From Coix lacryma-jobi var. lacryma-jobi (taxonomy: Eukaryota; Streptophyta; Magnoliopsida; Poales; Poaceae): a stretch of DNA of 64,000 bases. Of the stretch, positions 10,498-21,410 are shown piece by piece. The notes beneath the pieces were generated by a model. The model was not told where the DNA came from. It saw nothing but the letters and a program-made list of their open reading frames with translations, and made no database searches. The translations under genes and the position numbers were made by a program. Location: contig CM019822.1 of assembly GCA_009763385.1 (NCBI GenBank), positions 8,278,127 to 8,342,126 of the forward strand, read 5' to 3'. Positions within the stretch are counted from its first letter, which is position 1. Each line of letters starts with the position of its first letter.

Positions 10498-12564
10498 TTG
10501 CTTTTAGGAGACATGTAAGAAAAATGTAAAAAAAAATGTCATGCACACATCTTTATATTGCAAGTTTGCAACATGCTTTTGTCAATCTAGCTTTATGCGC
10601 CCCTTTGGGTACAGATATAGGCAAATGAAATGAGATAAAAGAAAAGGTCAACCACCTCATGCTGAATGCAAGCAAAGGTCCATAAGTTTTGGTTGCAAAA
10701 TGTAGTTTTATATAAAAGTGATGTAAGTAGATCCATCTCATAATGTAGTTTTATAAAAGTACATATTAACTATATTTTATAAATATTTTATAGTAGAAAG
10801 TAGCTATTAAAGTTATTTAAATTCACCAAAAAAAAATTTAAGCAACTTTTACAAATTTTAAGCCAGAAAGTTATTTTACAAATTTTAAGCCAGAAAGTTT
10901 TTCACATGATTTGTTAGAAATTTGTTATTTTTATATCTCACAAATGAATTCGATTTTGGACAAGATATTTTATAAGGTTGTGTATCATCATATCATCTAC
11001 ATGTGTGATTTTTTTGGTGAATTTAAACAACTTTTTTGTTGTGGTTTGCACTTGTTTTCACGAAGGTTGCGGTTTGCACTAGATACGTTCCCCACGTTGT
11101 TATCCGAAACGACTTTCTTTAGGGCCATAGATGGTGTATACTTATAAACTTTTGATTACTATTAGAATATTATATAGTACAATTGCTTACAAATCTAAAA
11201 ATAACAAGTTTGTGTATTATATAATAGTTACTGGTTCGCGTCCGCCGGTAATTTGATTAATCACGATTGACGCCGGTGACACACTTGGTGCGTATGTCCC
11301 GTGGCGCCACTTCTTCCTCATTGCCACACGGGCGCGATCCGAAACAGCAGCAGTTGTTTAGCTTGAGGCGCGATGGCCCGGATGGACGGACAGCCCAAGC
11401 CGCGGGCAGGGAGGTCCATGGGCCAATGGCCTGATTGATTGATGATGGCCGCATGGCGGTGGACTCGCAGTCCATCATCGATCGTCGCCTGCGGGAGCGG
11501 CGGGCCGGGAACGACTTCCAGTTCCAGTGCTCGGCTGCTCGCGCTGCATCGAGAATTCGAAACAGGTTGGCCCGGGTCGATCGGGATCGGGGCCGACACG
11601 ACACGACACCAACTGGGGGGACGTGTGCGCCAGCTTCCTGCTCCGCGCTCCGGGCCTCCGGCCACCAGCACCCGTACGTAGCCGCGGACGGACCACGCAG
11701 AGGATCGAGGCAAGAGTACGTCTTTCAGCTGGGACTGACTACTGGGACGAGACGCGCTGGCGAGAGGAAAGGAGACCTGAAAGCTCAGACTGTCGCTTTG
11801 GCGCTTTGCTCATGTAGTATACCGAGCTTTACCGATTATATTACCGGGAAGATTCCTAGGGATCATACCCGTCCATTCCATCCCGAGAGCTGCTCTTTTC
11901 GAATTTGGATGGTTGCCTTTGCCGTTCAAATCGGCAGGATCTAGCAAATTCTGGCCGCGGCTGGTCCCCAAAGCTTAGATCGATCGATCCTTGGAGGAAT
12001 CATTTCGGACGCCGCAATCTGCTTTATTACTATTTTCCTACGTTCTCGCACGCAGTCAAGGCCAGCTTCCCCTCCATGCCCCCATCTACCTACAACCACA
12101 TTACAGGCTTAGTATTTGCTATTTGAACGGTTGATTGTGTTTGTCCACATGCTTAGAAATAAAGCTCTAACAGCATCATCAACAGTGACACACACACACA
12201 TGCCGCCCCTCGTCCTCCCTGCGTAGGAGGAAGGAGGAGGGAGGAAGGAGTACGTTCTCCGAATAGCTGAAAGCAAGGCCGCGCGCGCTACCGCTACGGT
12301 AACTGCCGCCTGCACGCAGACCGCAGAAACGAAACGACGCTCTTGCACCTTGCAGGCAGGAACGCAGAGGCACCACCACTCCTGCGCCTGTCGCCTGTCG
12401 CCGGGCAGTGAAATGACGAATCCTGCTTTCAGTGAGTGGTACCACGAATTTTCACCGCTTTTTCAGTGAAAAAAGGCCGCGGCTCCGTCCGTCCGTGGAT
12501 TCAGGCAGCGCGTCCACATTTGCACCCTCCCTACGCTGTCGATCTGCCGATGGCCAGCGAGCCG

Positions 12565-12565
<1 letters not shown>

Positions 12566-12605
<40 letters not shown>
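12566..12605. repeat. 40-nt poly(G) run
   Basis: Forty consecutive G residues, preceded by GCCGC and followed by TACTG. This is extreme for a plant genome. The exact length is doubtful because homopolymers of this size are poorly sequenced. Confidence 0.9.
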
Positions 12606-12606
<1 letters not shown>

Positions 12607-12833
12607 ACTGTACTGCCGACCCGTGTACCCGCTCGTTCGTGCTACACCCCCAGTCCCCCTCCCCCACCCTGATCTGGTTTCGTTTCAATGCGGCGAGTGT
12701 GCACGGTCGACCTGGTTGGTGGCGGGCGCAGAATGTTGCGCGACTGCGTGCCAACGAGCCACCATCAGTTAAAGGTGCATGCGCGCCGGAAACGGAACCA
12801 GCCAGAGGCCTGAGACGGTACGCTGAATTGTGC

Positions 12834-12967
12834 GCCCCCGTCCCCGTCCCCGTCCCCGTCCGCGCTGTAAAGAACGCGGCAGCCGGCAGCAGCAGCGTAA
12901 AAAACGTAATGGTCCTCCGGTGGCAGCACTGCGGGGTGTCGTGCCGACTGCCGACTGCCGACTGCCG
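12834..12967. repeat. GC-rich minisatellites (CCCCGT and TGCCGAC units)
   Basis: About four CCCCGT units at 12836-12861 and about four TGCCGAC units at 12942-12967, 80 bases apart. The CCCCGT block has four C4 tracts, so its complement could form a G-quadruplex. Confidence 0.8.
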
Positions 12968-13393
12968 AGGAGGACGAAGACGGGCGCGCGCCAATCATCG
13001 TCACCCGGCGCCCCAATGGTGACCAACAGTGGCGGAGCTCAGGCTTTAGGGGTGGGTACTGGTACTGCAGGGTAGTGGACCGCGTGGATGTGAGTAGGAG
13101 GAATAGGAGGATATACATGCAATGCAGTGGGATCGCCGGGCCCCCTTTCAATTCTCGCTGTAGGTTTAGCTACAACAACAGTTGACTCTCTCTGATCGGA
13201 GATCGAAAGTTGGTTGGAGTATAGTAGTAGGCAGGAGCAAGTGTCGGGTTCCAAAGTTTGTTTTCACCTGTGCTCGGCTCGGATGGATCGATCGGCCGCG
13301 CGCATTTCACTGCAGCTCTGCAATAATCTATACCCAACACATGCAGACCACAGATATATACATTTGCTAGTCCGGCCGAGCGTCACATTTCTA

Positions 13394-13756
13394 GGACCCG
13401 TTTGGATACCTGTAATTGAATTTATTTTAAGAATTATAATTTAGATACATTTTAGTTAAGCCAATATGATTGTATATGGATTATATTTGTATATTATTGT
13501 TGCCTATATGAGAGAGGTACTCATGTACGTGTTGCATTTCTACCATAAGAGAATGAGTTATAGAGAATGCTAAAAATTACAAATTAGAAATATAGCACCG
13601 TGATCTCTAGAATCAATTTCTCTCTCACAACCTATGATTTTGAGGTAGGCTTCTACGTCGACATGAGAAAGTGGTAGAATGTTAAATTCCAAGCCAAATA
13701 GCATAATTTATTGAGTGAATTCCAATTCCTCTGAAATGGAGGGATCCAAACGGCCC
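13394..13756. mobile_element. MITE with GGGCCGTTTGGATCC-type ends
   Basis: Left end GGACCCGTTTGGATACC and right end (reverse complement) GGGCCGTTTGGATCCC form terminal inverted repeats. The flanks are CTA on both sides (13391-13393 and 13757-13759), a 3-bp target duplication as in Tourist/PIF-Harbinger elements. Length 363 bp, no coding capacity. A homologous copy lies inverted at 43022-43380. Confidence 0.75.
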
Positions 13757-13963
13757 CTAGGAAGTTTTTCCCCAATATTTATTCTAGGCGGAATAGCTCC
13801 TCATCTTTCATCTCAGACTTAATTTAGTCCCTCAGCTTTCAAAAGCCAAAGCAGTCACTTATCTTTAGTTTTTGCCCAAATTTATCCTCAACTTTCATAT
13901 GGGCCAAAGCATGCAGTCTTGTCGGTGTTCGCGACCCGGGGGTCTACACCGGCGAGTGAATTT

Positions 13964-14245
13964 GGGTGCGTTTGGAAGAGCTCCACGGAGCTGATTCTCA
14001 GGTAGAATCACTCCCTGGCTGCCAAACGCATTTTTCAGTGTGAAGTGATTCTCTGAAATGAACTAGGAGGCTGAGAGCTGAAAAAAGTAGCTTCACCTGA
14101 TTCTGTGAAGTGATTCTCTATCCTGATTTTGAGAGTTTAGGCTAAAGAATCAAAGAGAATCTACTTTCAGCCACAGAATCACTTCACCAGAGAATCTGGG
14201 AGCACAGCTGGAGAATCAGGGAGCACAGCTCTCCCAAACAGGCCC
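13964..14245. mobile_element. MITE nested in the Gypsy-like LTR
   Basis: Ends GGGTGCGTTTGGAAGAGCT and, reversed, GGGCCTGTTTGGGAGAGCT are inverted repeats. TTT flanks both sides (13961-13963, 14246-14248). Length 282 bp. The interior repeats the GAATCACTTCA/TGAAGTGATTC motif in both orientations. Confidence 0.75.
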
Positions 14246-15148
14246 TTTGTGTGTGCGTGTTCCTTGATCCGGATGGTGATGCAAGAAGAATACAAGCGAT
14301 TTATTCTGGTTCGGGCAAGAGAAGGCCCTACGTCCAGCGGGGAGGGGGGGAGATGGTATTATCTTGCACCGAAGTGCTTGTACAGGGGAGAATACAAGCG
14401 TGAACGAGAGAGAACTGGGTGTATGGAGGAAGGAGTTAGAACTAGGGAACTAACTCTGGATTCCTAGACTATGGCGGAGAGCTTGAGGGAACCTGCCCTA
14501 TATATCCTAAGCCCTGGCGTCCACTTTTATAGGCGAAGAGGAGACACAGGGTTACATAGTTCTAGGGCTGTCGTAGGCGATAATGTTAGCGATGGCGTTG
14601 GTGATGATGATGCCGGTCATGTCGGTGCCGCTGTAGCGACGTGCTTTTTCCTGTGGCGACATGCTCGACGATGTCGGTGAAGGACGAAGCCCATGCGCCG
14701 GCATGCGTGGAGACGTCACATTAGGAGTTGTTGGAGTGTTGACGGTCTTGGTGGAGTCGTGCTCGAGGGCAAGGTCGAGGCCTGCGCGGATGGGTCCGAG
14801 GCCGACGCAGAGGGGGTCGAGCTCTGGGCCATGCGCGGGATGCGGTGACGAACATGCCTCGAGGGGTGCCCTGACGAGGTACAGTGTGTGGTATGGAGTG
14901 ACAACTCTGCACGACATGCTTGTCTCCTGGGTATGAGCGGTTAGAATTTGGTTTAACTGGGGTACGACCCACTATGGTACTTGTTGTAGCCACGCGGGTC
15001 TTGCCGGAGTGGGTAGAGCGCATTTAATGCTTCTGGGGTCGTACAAGTGGTAGGTACGGGGTAGTCGAGGCTTGCTTCCTTTGCCAGGAAGTCTTGGTGA
15101 TCGGGGCTCGACCCCTTCGTGTGCAAGGTCGAGGTCGTATGGTGAGGC

Positions 15149-15251
15149 GTTCGCCCGAGGCTTCGCGCGGAGGGCTCGGGCGAGATGGAGAACGAGCGTT
15201 CACCCGAGGCTTGGAGCGGAGGCCTCGGGCGAGACGGTGATCGAGCGTTCG
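15149..15251 (+). repeat. 49-bp tandem repeat, left part
   Basis: Two units starting GTTCGCCCGAGGCTT at 15149 and 15198 plus the first five bases of a third. The array resumes at 17736, so the nested Copia LTR inserted inside it. Confidence 0.9.
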
Positions 15252-16053
15252 TGAAAGTGCATGTTGCAGTTAAGTGTGATTTTGGATGATTTGATGACAA
15301 TGTTGATTAAAGATCTAATATGTTTGCTAAGTGTGACACAGGGAAATGATTATCTCACTATGTACTTGAAATGTAATGCAAAGCCAAAATGATGGATTGT
15401 TGTATGAAGATCATGTCACAAGCACAAAACAACAATGAGAATGATATTGATATAAAGGGTTATCGTATTGTGGGATAATCATAGTTCATTTATGATTACT
15501 AAGAAAGGATTCAAAATGAAGCATGGTTGAATGGCTTGAAATGGTGAAGATAGCAGGGAAAGAGTCTTTGAGGTACTAAGCAAGGGTGAAGGGTAAGCGA
15601 CGGCTTGGCGGCCGAAGAACCTAGCTAGAGTGAAGAAGAAAGTACTTGCATTTAGTCGAAGGATCAATCAAGCTTGAAGATCGCATCTAGTGGAGAATCA
15701 ACATTCCTAGCAACAATATTGATTGAAGTGACTTGACACATTTGGACTTCCATTCTATCACTTGCATGAGGTCAAGTCACATGCTCAAGATGGCTATGCT
15801 CGAAGGATATCTACTTCTAAACATGACAACCATTCCTCCCAATATGGAAAATGAAGACAAGCGGCTTTGGTTCAAATGGAGATCAACTCATAGAGGTTTA
15901 AATTCGTATTTCAATTTAAACTTGAGTAAATAGGAATGCCGTACTATTAAGAGGGATGCAACATATAGTAGATGATTCTTCATAAGTGCTCAAACCAACC
16001 TAAGTGAGACATGAGAGAGCTAGAACTAACTTTCAGGTTTTTGCCGCACTGTC

Positions 16054-16770
16054 TGTCCATACCGGACATGTCCGGTATGAGCCCACAGCAGTGCGGCCGT
16101 TCTTCTGGACTGATGACAGCCCTAGTGCGTAGAGTCCATACCGGACATGTCCGGTGTCCGGTATGGACCTTCAGTGGTGCGGCTCTCCCTAAACTAGCAG
16201 TTAGCTCTGGCGCATGGAGTCCATACCGGACATGTCCGGTATTTGCGGAGTTCTGTCTCGCAGCCTGTGTACGGGCGGTACTACCGACTCTTGCGTCGGT
16301 ACTACCGATAGGTACTACCGGAGTTATAGCGGTACTACCGGTAGGCATAATTTGGCCCAACACAGAGAGGTTGCAAAACCCCCCACTTAACTGTCGGTAC
16401 TACCGAGATCCTATTCGGGGTTTGAAAGATGGTTGGTCAAGGATATTTCTCTCGCAGTGAAGTCATACATACCGGACATGTCCGGTATTTGCGGATTTGT
16501 GGCTAACAGTATCTTTGTGATGGGCGGTACTACCGCCCCTTGGGTCGGTACTACCGACCGGTACTACCGGAGTTATAGCGGTACTACCGGTAGGCCAAAA
16601 TTGGTCCAACTCAGAGAGGTTGCGAAAATCCCTTGGGAACTAGCGGTACTACCGACCTTATGGTCGGTACTACCGGGCTCATTCGGGAAGTTTGAGAGTT
16701 GGCCTGTTCAGTATGTTTCTCTTGTAGCAAAGTCATACCGGACATGTCCGGTATGCATACATGACATGTC
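16054..16770 (+). repeat. Palindrome array in the Copia solo LTR
   Basis: Two palindrome classes alternate. TACCGGACATGTCCGGTA (or its CCGGACATGTCCGG core) occurs at about 16057, 16138, 16225, 16469, 16736 and 16760. CGGTACTACCG-type units occur about ten times between 16274 and 16676. Two more CCGGAC(A/T)TGTCCGG units lie at 17457-17493, downstream of the TATA box. Confidence 0.9.
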
Positions 16771-16825
16771 CGGTATGAGCTGACTCAGCCAACGGCTAGA
16801 AAACGGCTAGTTTCGAATGTGGGCT

Positions 16826-16833
16826 TATAAATA
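16826..16833 (+). promoter_or_regulatory. LTR TATA box, Copia solo LTR
   Basis: TATAAATA, preceded by two ACGGCTAG copies (about 16791-16811) and followed by CCCC. Element A has the same arrangement around its TATA, so this is a conserved core promoter. Confidence 0.7.
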
Positions 16834-17735
16834 CCCCCAAACCTCCACCTTTGGAGGCTGCTGATTCTATTGGTTCCCACACTCATTCTAAGCCTTTCAA
16901 AACACTTTTCAACCCTCTCTTAGTGAGTGATTGTCCTCTAATTGCCAAATCCATTTGTGGGTTGAGAGAGATTCAAAATTAGAGAGCAAGCCACCTCTTG
17001 AGTACTTGTGCAAATCGTCGATCTTGTTGTGCGCATTCGTTACTCTTGGAGTCTACGGTCCTAGACGGTTAGGCATCGCCGTTGAGCACCCAAGAGATTT
17101 GTGAAGTGCCTCGGAAAGTTTGTAAAGGTTCGATCTCTCCTCAAAAGAGATCAACTAGTGGAAGGAGCATTGCGGGTGAAATAGACCGCGGCTAGAGTGA
17201 CCCTGGTGTCCTCTATAGCCCACCTTTGTGGTAGCTCGCAGCCGGCTCAACGGAGAGTAGGACCCAAGGGGTGCCGAACTTCGGTAAAACAAATATCGTG
17301 TCATCCTTTTGTGCATTACTTTTGGATATTTGTTATTCTCCGTTGCGCAAGTTGTTTTGCAGGCAATCAGTTCTATATATACATCACACATAGTGATTGC
17401 AGGTTGTGTGAGAAATTGGAGGAGAAAAAGAGTTGTTCTGCACAGCACGCACATACCGGACTTGTCCGGTATTGATACCGGACATGTCCGGTATTTGTTG
17501 ACTGCGCCCAATTTGTTTGAATCCTTGAGCTAATCTTTGTGGTGCAGGGTGATAGCTTCTAGGTGTTTTAAATACAAGTCATATACTTTGTGTTTGTCTC
17601 TTGAGGGGCTGTTTTACTCCGATTGGGAGTTTCCAAGTGTTTGGAAACTCACATACTAATTGCTTCCGCGTTATAAGTTGTTAATTTTCAGAAAAGCCTA
17701 TTCCCCCCCTCTAGGCGACACCTTAGGTCCTTTCA

Positions 17736-17965
17736 GTTCGCCCGAGGCTTGGCGCGGAGGGCTCGGGCGAGACGGAGAACGAGCGTTCGTCCGAGGCTTG
17801 GAGCGGAGGGCTCGAGCGAGACGGAGAACGAGCGTTCGTTCGAGGCTTGGCGCGGAGGGCTCAGGCGAGACGGAGAACGAGCGTTCGCCCGAGGCTTAGC
17901 GCGGAGGGCTCGGGCGAGACAGAGAACGAGCGTTCATCCGAGGTTTGGCGCGGAGGGCTCAGGCT
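17736..17965 (+). repeat. 49-bp tandem repeat, right part
   Basis: Units begin at 17736, 17785, 17834, 17883 and 17932, exactly 49 bases apart, each with a GAGGCTTGGCGCGGAGGGCT-like core followed by CTCGGGCGAGACGGAG and a GAACGAGC end. With the left part there are about seven units, part of the Gypsy-like LTR. Confidence 0.93.
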
Positions 17966-18340
17966 AATGTCAGGATTGTTGGGCCGTCGCGGCCTACTTC
18001 CGCTTGACGAGTTCTCGGGCTTTTGGCTTAGCGGGCCAAGTAGTGTCGGTTACCTTCTTGGCCCTGGTTATGTTTTTCTTTAATCGATGTTTTGGGTACC
18101 CATTTTCTATATACCCGACAAGTCTCTTATCTTTATTTTTTTGCCCAAATTTGTCCTTGTGTTGGCATCCCCTAGTGAACTGAGTGCTGATGTTGGCATT
18201 GCTAGTGTAGGTAGAATTACTCCGTACTTTCAAAACTTAAGTTCATTGTATTTTAGTTTGAAGGACATTATACAGGGACACACATTTTTTATGAAACGAG
18301 GATTCAACATGCAGTATGTAGCAACAAAAGAAAGAACATA

Positions 18341-18600
18341 ATCCCTCCATCCTAAAATAAGTGTTGTTCTCGTTTTTTATGGAGTCAAACGCTTTTAATT
18401 TAATCAAATATATGTAAGAAAATATTAGTATTTACAATACATAGTTAGTATCACTAGATAGATCATCGAATCTATTTTGATAATAAATTTGTTTGAAGAT
18501 ATAAATGTTGTTAATATTTTCTATAAATATAGTCAACCTTAAGAAAGTTTGACCATTACGAATATCATAGCAGCATTTATTTTGGGTTAGAGAGAATATG
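18341..18600. mobile_element. Stowaway-like MITE
   Basis: Left end CCCTCCATCCTAAAATAAGTG and right end ...CATTTATTTTGGGTTAGAG form an imperfect inverted repeat. AT-rich interior with the common AATATTAGTATTTACAATAC-type sequence. Exact borders uncertain. Confidence 0.6.
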
Positions 18601-19137
18601 CTATTGATCCAATCAAAATTTAAACTTCTTTAATTTAATGTCTCTTTTATGGCTAGGACCAACACAATTTCATTTGAAATTAGTTTTTTAATGTATTGCA
18701 TCATTGCATGGCTGTCAGGCTAGCCAAAGCTATGGTCTCACCACTATGCTTTGATGATTGCAACTGCCAACGTGTTACATCAGCATAAGGACGAAATCGA
18801 TCCAAAATCAAAAGTTCTGCAATTTGGTTGATCCAAAATCATAAGGACGAAAGACTAGGGATCATTTTGGCAATTTGGCAGTTCCGTCTTCATTCTACAT
18901 CAATGAATGTTCTGCTGGTTCGTACCATACCACACACATTCGTACTTCTAATTGTGGCCGGCCCTCATCACCAGAGAGGTGTTTGGTGGTTTCCCATTCG
19001 TGAGCAGAAGTTCTTGTCGGTCTCATCAGTTCATCGCCCCCGCAGTACGATCATCTCTTGATGAAAACCATGGGAAGGCATGCATGCACATTTTATAGCT
19101 AGTCCCACTACCTTTCTGAGTAAATAGTACGTACAGT

Positions 19138-19790
19138 ACTCCCTTCATTTAACAAAACATATAATTCTCATTTATGGAAAAGTTAAACAATTCGAACTTT
19201 GATCGAAGTTATATAAAAAATATTAATATTCTTGATAAAAAAGTACCATTATATTAATAATAGAATATATTTTTTATAATAATTTTATGTAAGGTCATAA
19301 ACACTACTAGAGAACAGGCCTTTGGTCGATCTGTCAAATAAATTTTAGTCTCGATAAAAATTTGCGTCCGGGATTAAAGATTTTTTTGTCCCGGTTGGTA
19401 ACACCAACCGGGACTAAAGGCCACCAACCCGGACTAAAGGTTGGAGGACTACCAACCGGGACTAAAGTGTGACCTTTTAGTCCCGGTTGGTGTTACCAAC
19501 TGAGATAAAAAGTCTTCCATCCGAGACTAAAGACCCTTCACGAGTGAATTCAAAAAAGAGCGTTCAAAACTGTCATGTGGGTTGTGTAGTTGAGTTGATA
19601 AGTAATTTATATGTGAGGTGAGAGATCCTGAGTTTGAATCTCATGAAACGCAAATAATTTTGTTTTGTTTTGTTTTGAGGGTGATCTTTAGTCCCGGTTC
19701 GACTAAAGCCCGTTTATGCAGTAGCGAAATACTAATGTTTTTATTATAACCTTGGTTAAACTTCAACCAATTTAACCGGCACAAATCCTA
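19138..19790. mobile_element. Stowaway-like MITE interrupted by a mini-CACTA
   Basis: TACTCCCTTCATTTAACAAAAC begins the left half; the right half (TACTAATG... to TTTAACCGGC) resumes after the CACTA insertion. The right end has no clear inverted repeat, so the boundary is approximate. Confidence 0.4.
19302..19726. mobile_element. Non-autonomous mini-CACTA (En/Spm) element
   Basis: Starts CACTACTAGAGAACA and ends GCAGTAGCG (reverse complement CGCTACTGC). AAA flanks both sides (19299-19301 and 19727-19729), the 3-bp duplication typical of CACTA elements. Several CCCGGTTGGT / ACCAACCGGG units in both orientations form the subterminal repeats that bind transposase in this family. Length 425 bp, no transposase. 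Confidence 0.85.
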
Positions 19791-20095
19791 TAATTATATA
19801 TTTCCGTGGCCGGAGCCAGTACAATGCAAGAGGCGAAATATTAAAATCTATCTCCTCGTCACTGTACAACAAATTAAACAGCAGAGCCTCCTCCATCCAG
19901 CCCCGATAGAACGTAGTAGTACGGACGATGCTTTTCATTACTTATGATGCAGGCAGCATGCAGTGGTAACAACGAGTAGAGTAAACACGTCTAGCTAGGC
20001 GCACTGTTACACGTATGTAGCGCTGCCCCCGTTGAGTGTCTCGCACTCGCACATGCTTTTGCCGCTCGGAAAGTCGCGCGCTCCAGGGTGTGTTT

Positions 20096-20596
20096 GGTTG
20101 GCTGCACCACCCCTCAGTCAGGCTACACAGATGCGAGAACAGGCGTTTGTTTGGTTCGCGTATCTGTCTGACCAGGCTCTGCTCGTGCAAGATTCCTCCC
20201 GCAACCTGGCTCTGGAGGAACGTAGAAATCGGCCGTTTCTGCCGGGCCAGGCTCGCGTGGTGCAGGTAATTAGTCATCTAATGATGTTATTAATATATTA
20301 TTAGCATATATTAAATGATATTAATATATTTTGAAGTATATTAAGGAGAATTAAGGTAAACTAAGTGTTATACGATAATAGTTGTCCGTAATAAATGTCA
20401 TGATGATGATTATTTATATATTTTTATCTCATGCAACTCGTTCTCATACGAGCAACCAAACAACTTCTCAGCTCAACCTGTCTCGTGCATACAGACAACC
20501 AAACACCACGTTCTTATATGTATTGGGCCTGGCTACCCAGAACCAGGCTCCTTCTATGCGAGCCAGGCTAAACTCGTCCGCGAACCAAACAGACCC
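20096..20596. mobile_element. MITE with GGGTGTGTTTGGTT ends
   Basis: Left GGGTGTGTTTGGTTG and right (reversed) GGGTCTGTTTGGTTCGCG are inverted repeats. CAGGCT-rich arms surround an AT-rich centre (ATTAATATATT repeats). No target duplication was found, so the exact border is uncertain. Confidence 0.6.
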
Positions 20597-20854
20597 TACT
20601 GACTGCTCTTGGAGAGTTACCAAAAGCTAGCGCTCCACCGGAAGGTGAAAGTGGCCAATAATTCCACGCTAGCTGCTACCGGATCCTAACATCGATTGCA
20701 TTGTCGCCAACAGCAGCACCAGCAGTGAAATCGGTCCATATTCGTGCCGCGCGCCCTGCAACTGCAACTGCAACATCATCTCGATCATCCCGGCCTCGAT
20801 CTTCTTGCTAATTGCTATTCACGGTTCATTTTTTTTTTATCCTATATAAGCAGC

Positions 20855-21058
20855 AATGCAATGCAAGGCATGCATTTTGCCTCGCCTCGAGATTTGCAGC
20901 TTATATATTGGTGTTATTCAGTTGATTATTTTTACTACTGATTTTGATTATTTCAATAGCGTTCTATGAGAGAGAATAGCAATATGGAGATTTTGCCAAC
21001 AAGTTATTGAACCTACTAATGCAATGCAAGGCATGCATTTTGCCTCGCCTCGAGATTT
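20855..21058 (+). repeat. 41-bp direct repeat, two copies
   Basis: A perfect 41-base repeat beginning AATGCAATGCAAGGCATGC at 20855-20895 and again at 21018-21058, 163 bases apart. No known element explains it. Confidence 0.85.
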
Positions 21059-21410
21059 TGATTCAGTAGATAGAAAAGGTTAACTTCGAAGAAATTAACC
21101 TAGGTCTAGGTGCACTCCTATTTATGGTAGCAGGAAGTAAGCTACTAGTAGTAGTACTAATAACCAAGGTTACATGCGGCAACAATTCACTAACCAACTG
21201 TAGTAAGTACGTGAATCATTGGCGTCAACACAGGGCCCAAGACTGCCTTTCGGAGCCGCGCTATGGCCATCCCTTCTTCACATAGGAATAGGAGGCTACA
21301 CTGCACTCACAGTAGGACGGCCTCCAACTCAGCCCCTGCAATATGCGTGTCGACCAAATGACTAATCATTCAAAGACTAGCATGGGAGGAAGTTTATAGA
21401 TATACAGAGT

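Larger units (their letters stand above)
8722..13393. other. Intergenic stretch between laccase relic and nested LTRs
   Basis: No gene supported. It contains a truncated MITE at 10203-10497, AT-rich unique-looking DNA to about 11250, then GC-rich DNA to about 13390 with CpG-rich simple repeats and a 40-base G run. ORFs in the GC-rich part (for example 11435-11944 and 12432-13022) show no family similarity I recognise and overlap in many frames, as expected for GC-rich non-coding DNA. Confidence 0.5.
15252..17735 (+). mobile_element. Sirevirus-type Copia solo LTR (2,484 bp)
   Basis: Starts TGAAAGTGCATGTTGCAG, ends CACCTTAGGTCCTTTCA, with GTTCG on both sides (15247-15251, 17736-17740). No primer site, gag or pol is present, so it is a solo LTR left by LTR-LTR recombination. 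The end is nearly the same as in element A. It contains an array of perfect palindromes (16054-16770) and a TATA box at 16826. Because the target is itself a 49-bp tandem repeat, the GTTCG match alone is weak proof of a target duplication, but the TG...CA ends are clear. Confidence 0.9.
13920..18120 (+). mobile_element. Gypsy-like solo LTR interrupted by two nested insertions
   Basis: Starts TGTCGGTGTTCGCGACCCGG and ends ...ATATACCCGACA, flanked by AGTCT at 13915-13919 and 18121-18125: a 5-bp target duplication. No internal retrotransposon domain lies between, so this is a solo LTR of about 1.4 kb once the nested MITE (13964-14245) and Copia solo LTR (15252-17735) are taken out. The 5' part (TTCTGGTTCGGGCAAGAGA, GGCCCTACGTCCAGCGGGG) is shared with the solo LTR at 24620-25770. 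Gypsy assignment rests on overall LTR look, not on coding domains. Confidence 0.85.

Noticed and set aside
11435..11944. 169-aa ORF and overlapping ORFs in GC-rich DNA
   Set aside because: Several frames are open at once, no recognised motif, no splice or promoter support.
12432..13022. ORFs through the poly(G) run (196 and 180 aa)
   Set aside because: Poly-Gly or poly-Pro from the homopolymer; length depends on an uncertain run.
16054..16770. CRISPR-like appearance of evenly spaced short palindromes
   Set aside because: Spacing is irregular, repeats are 11-18 bases, there are no cas genes, and the array is inside an LTR of a plant genome.
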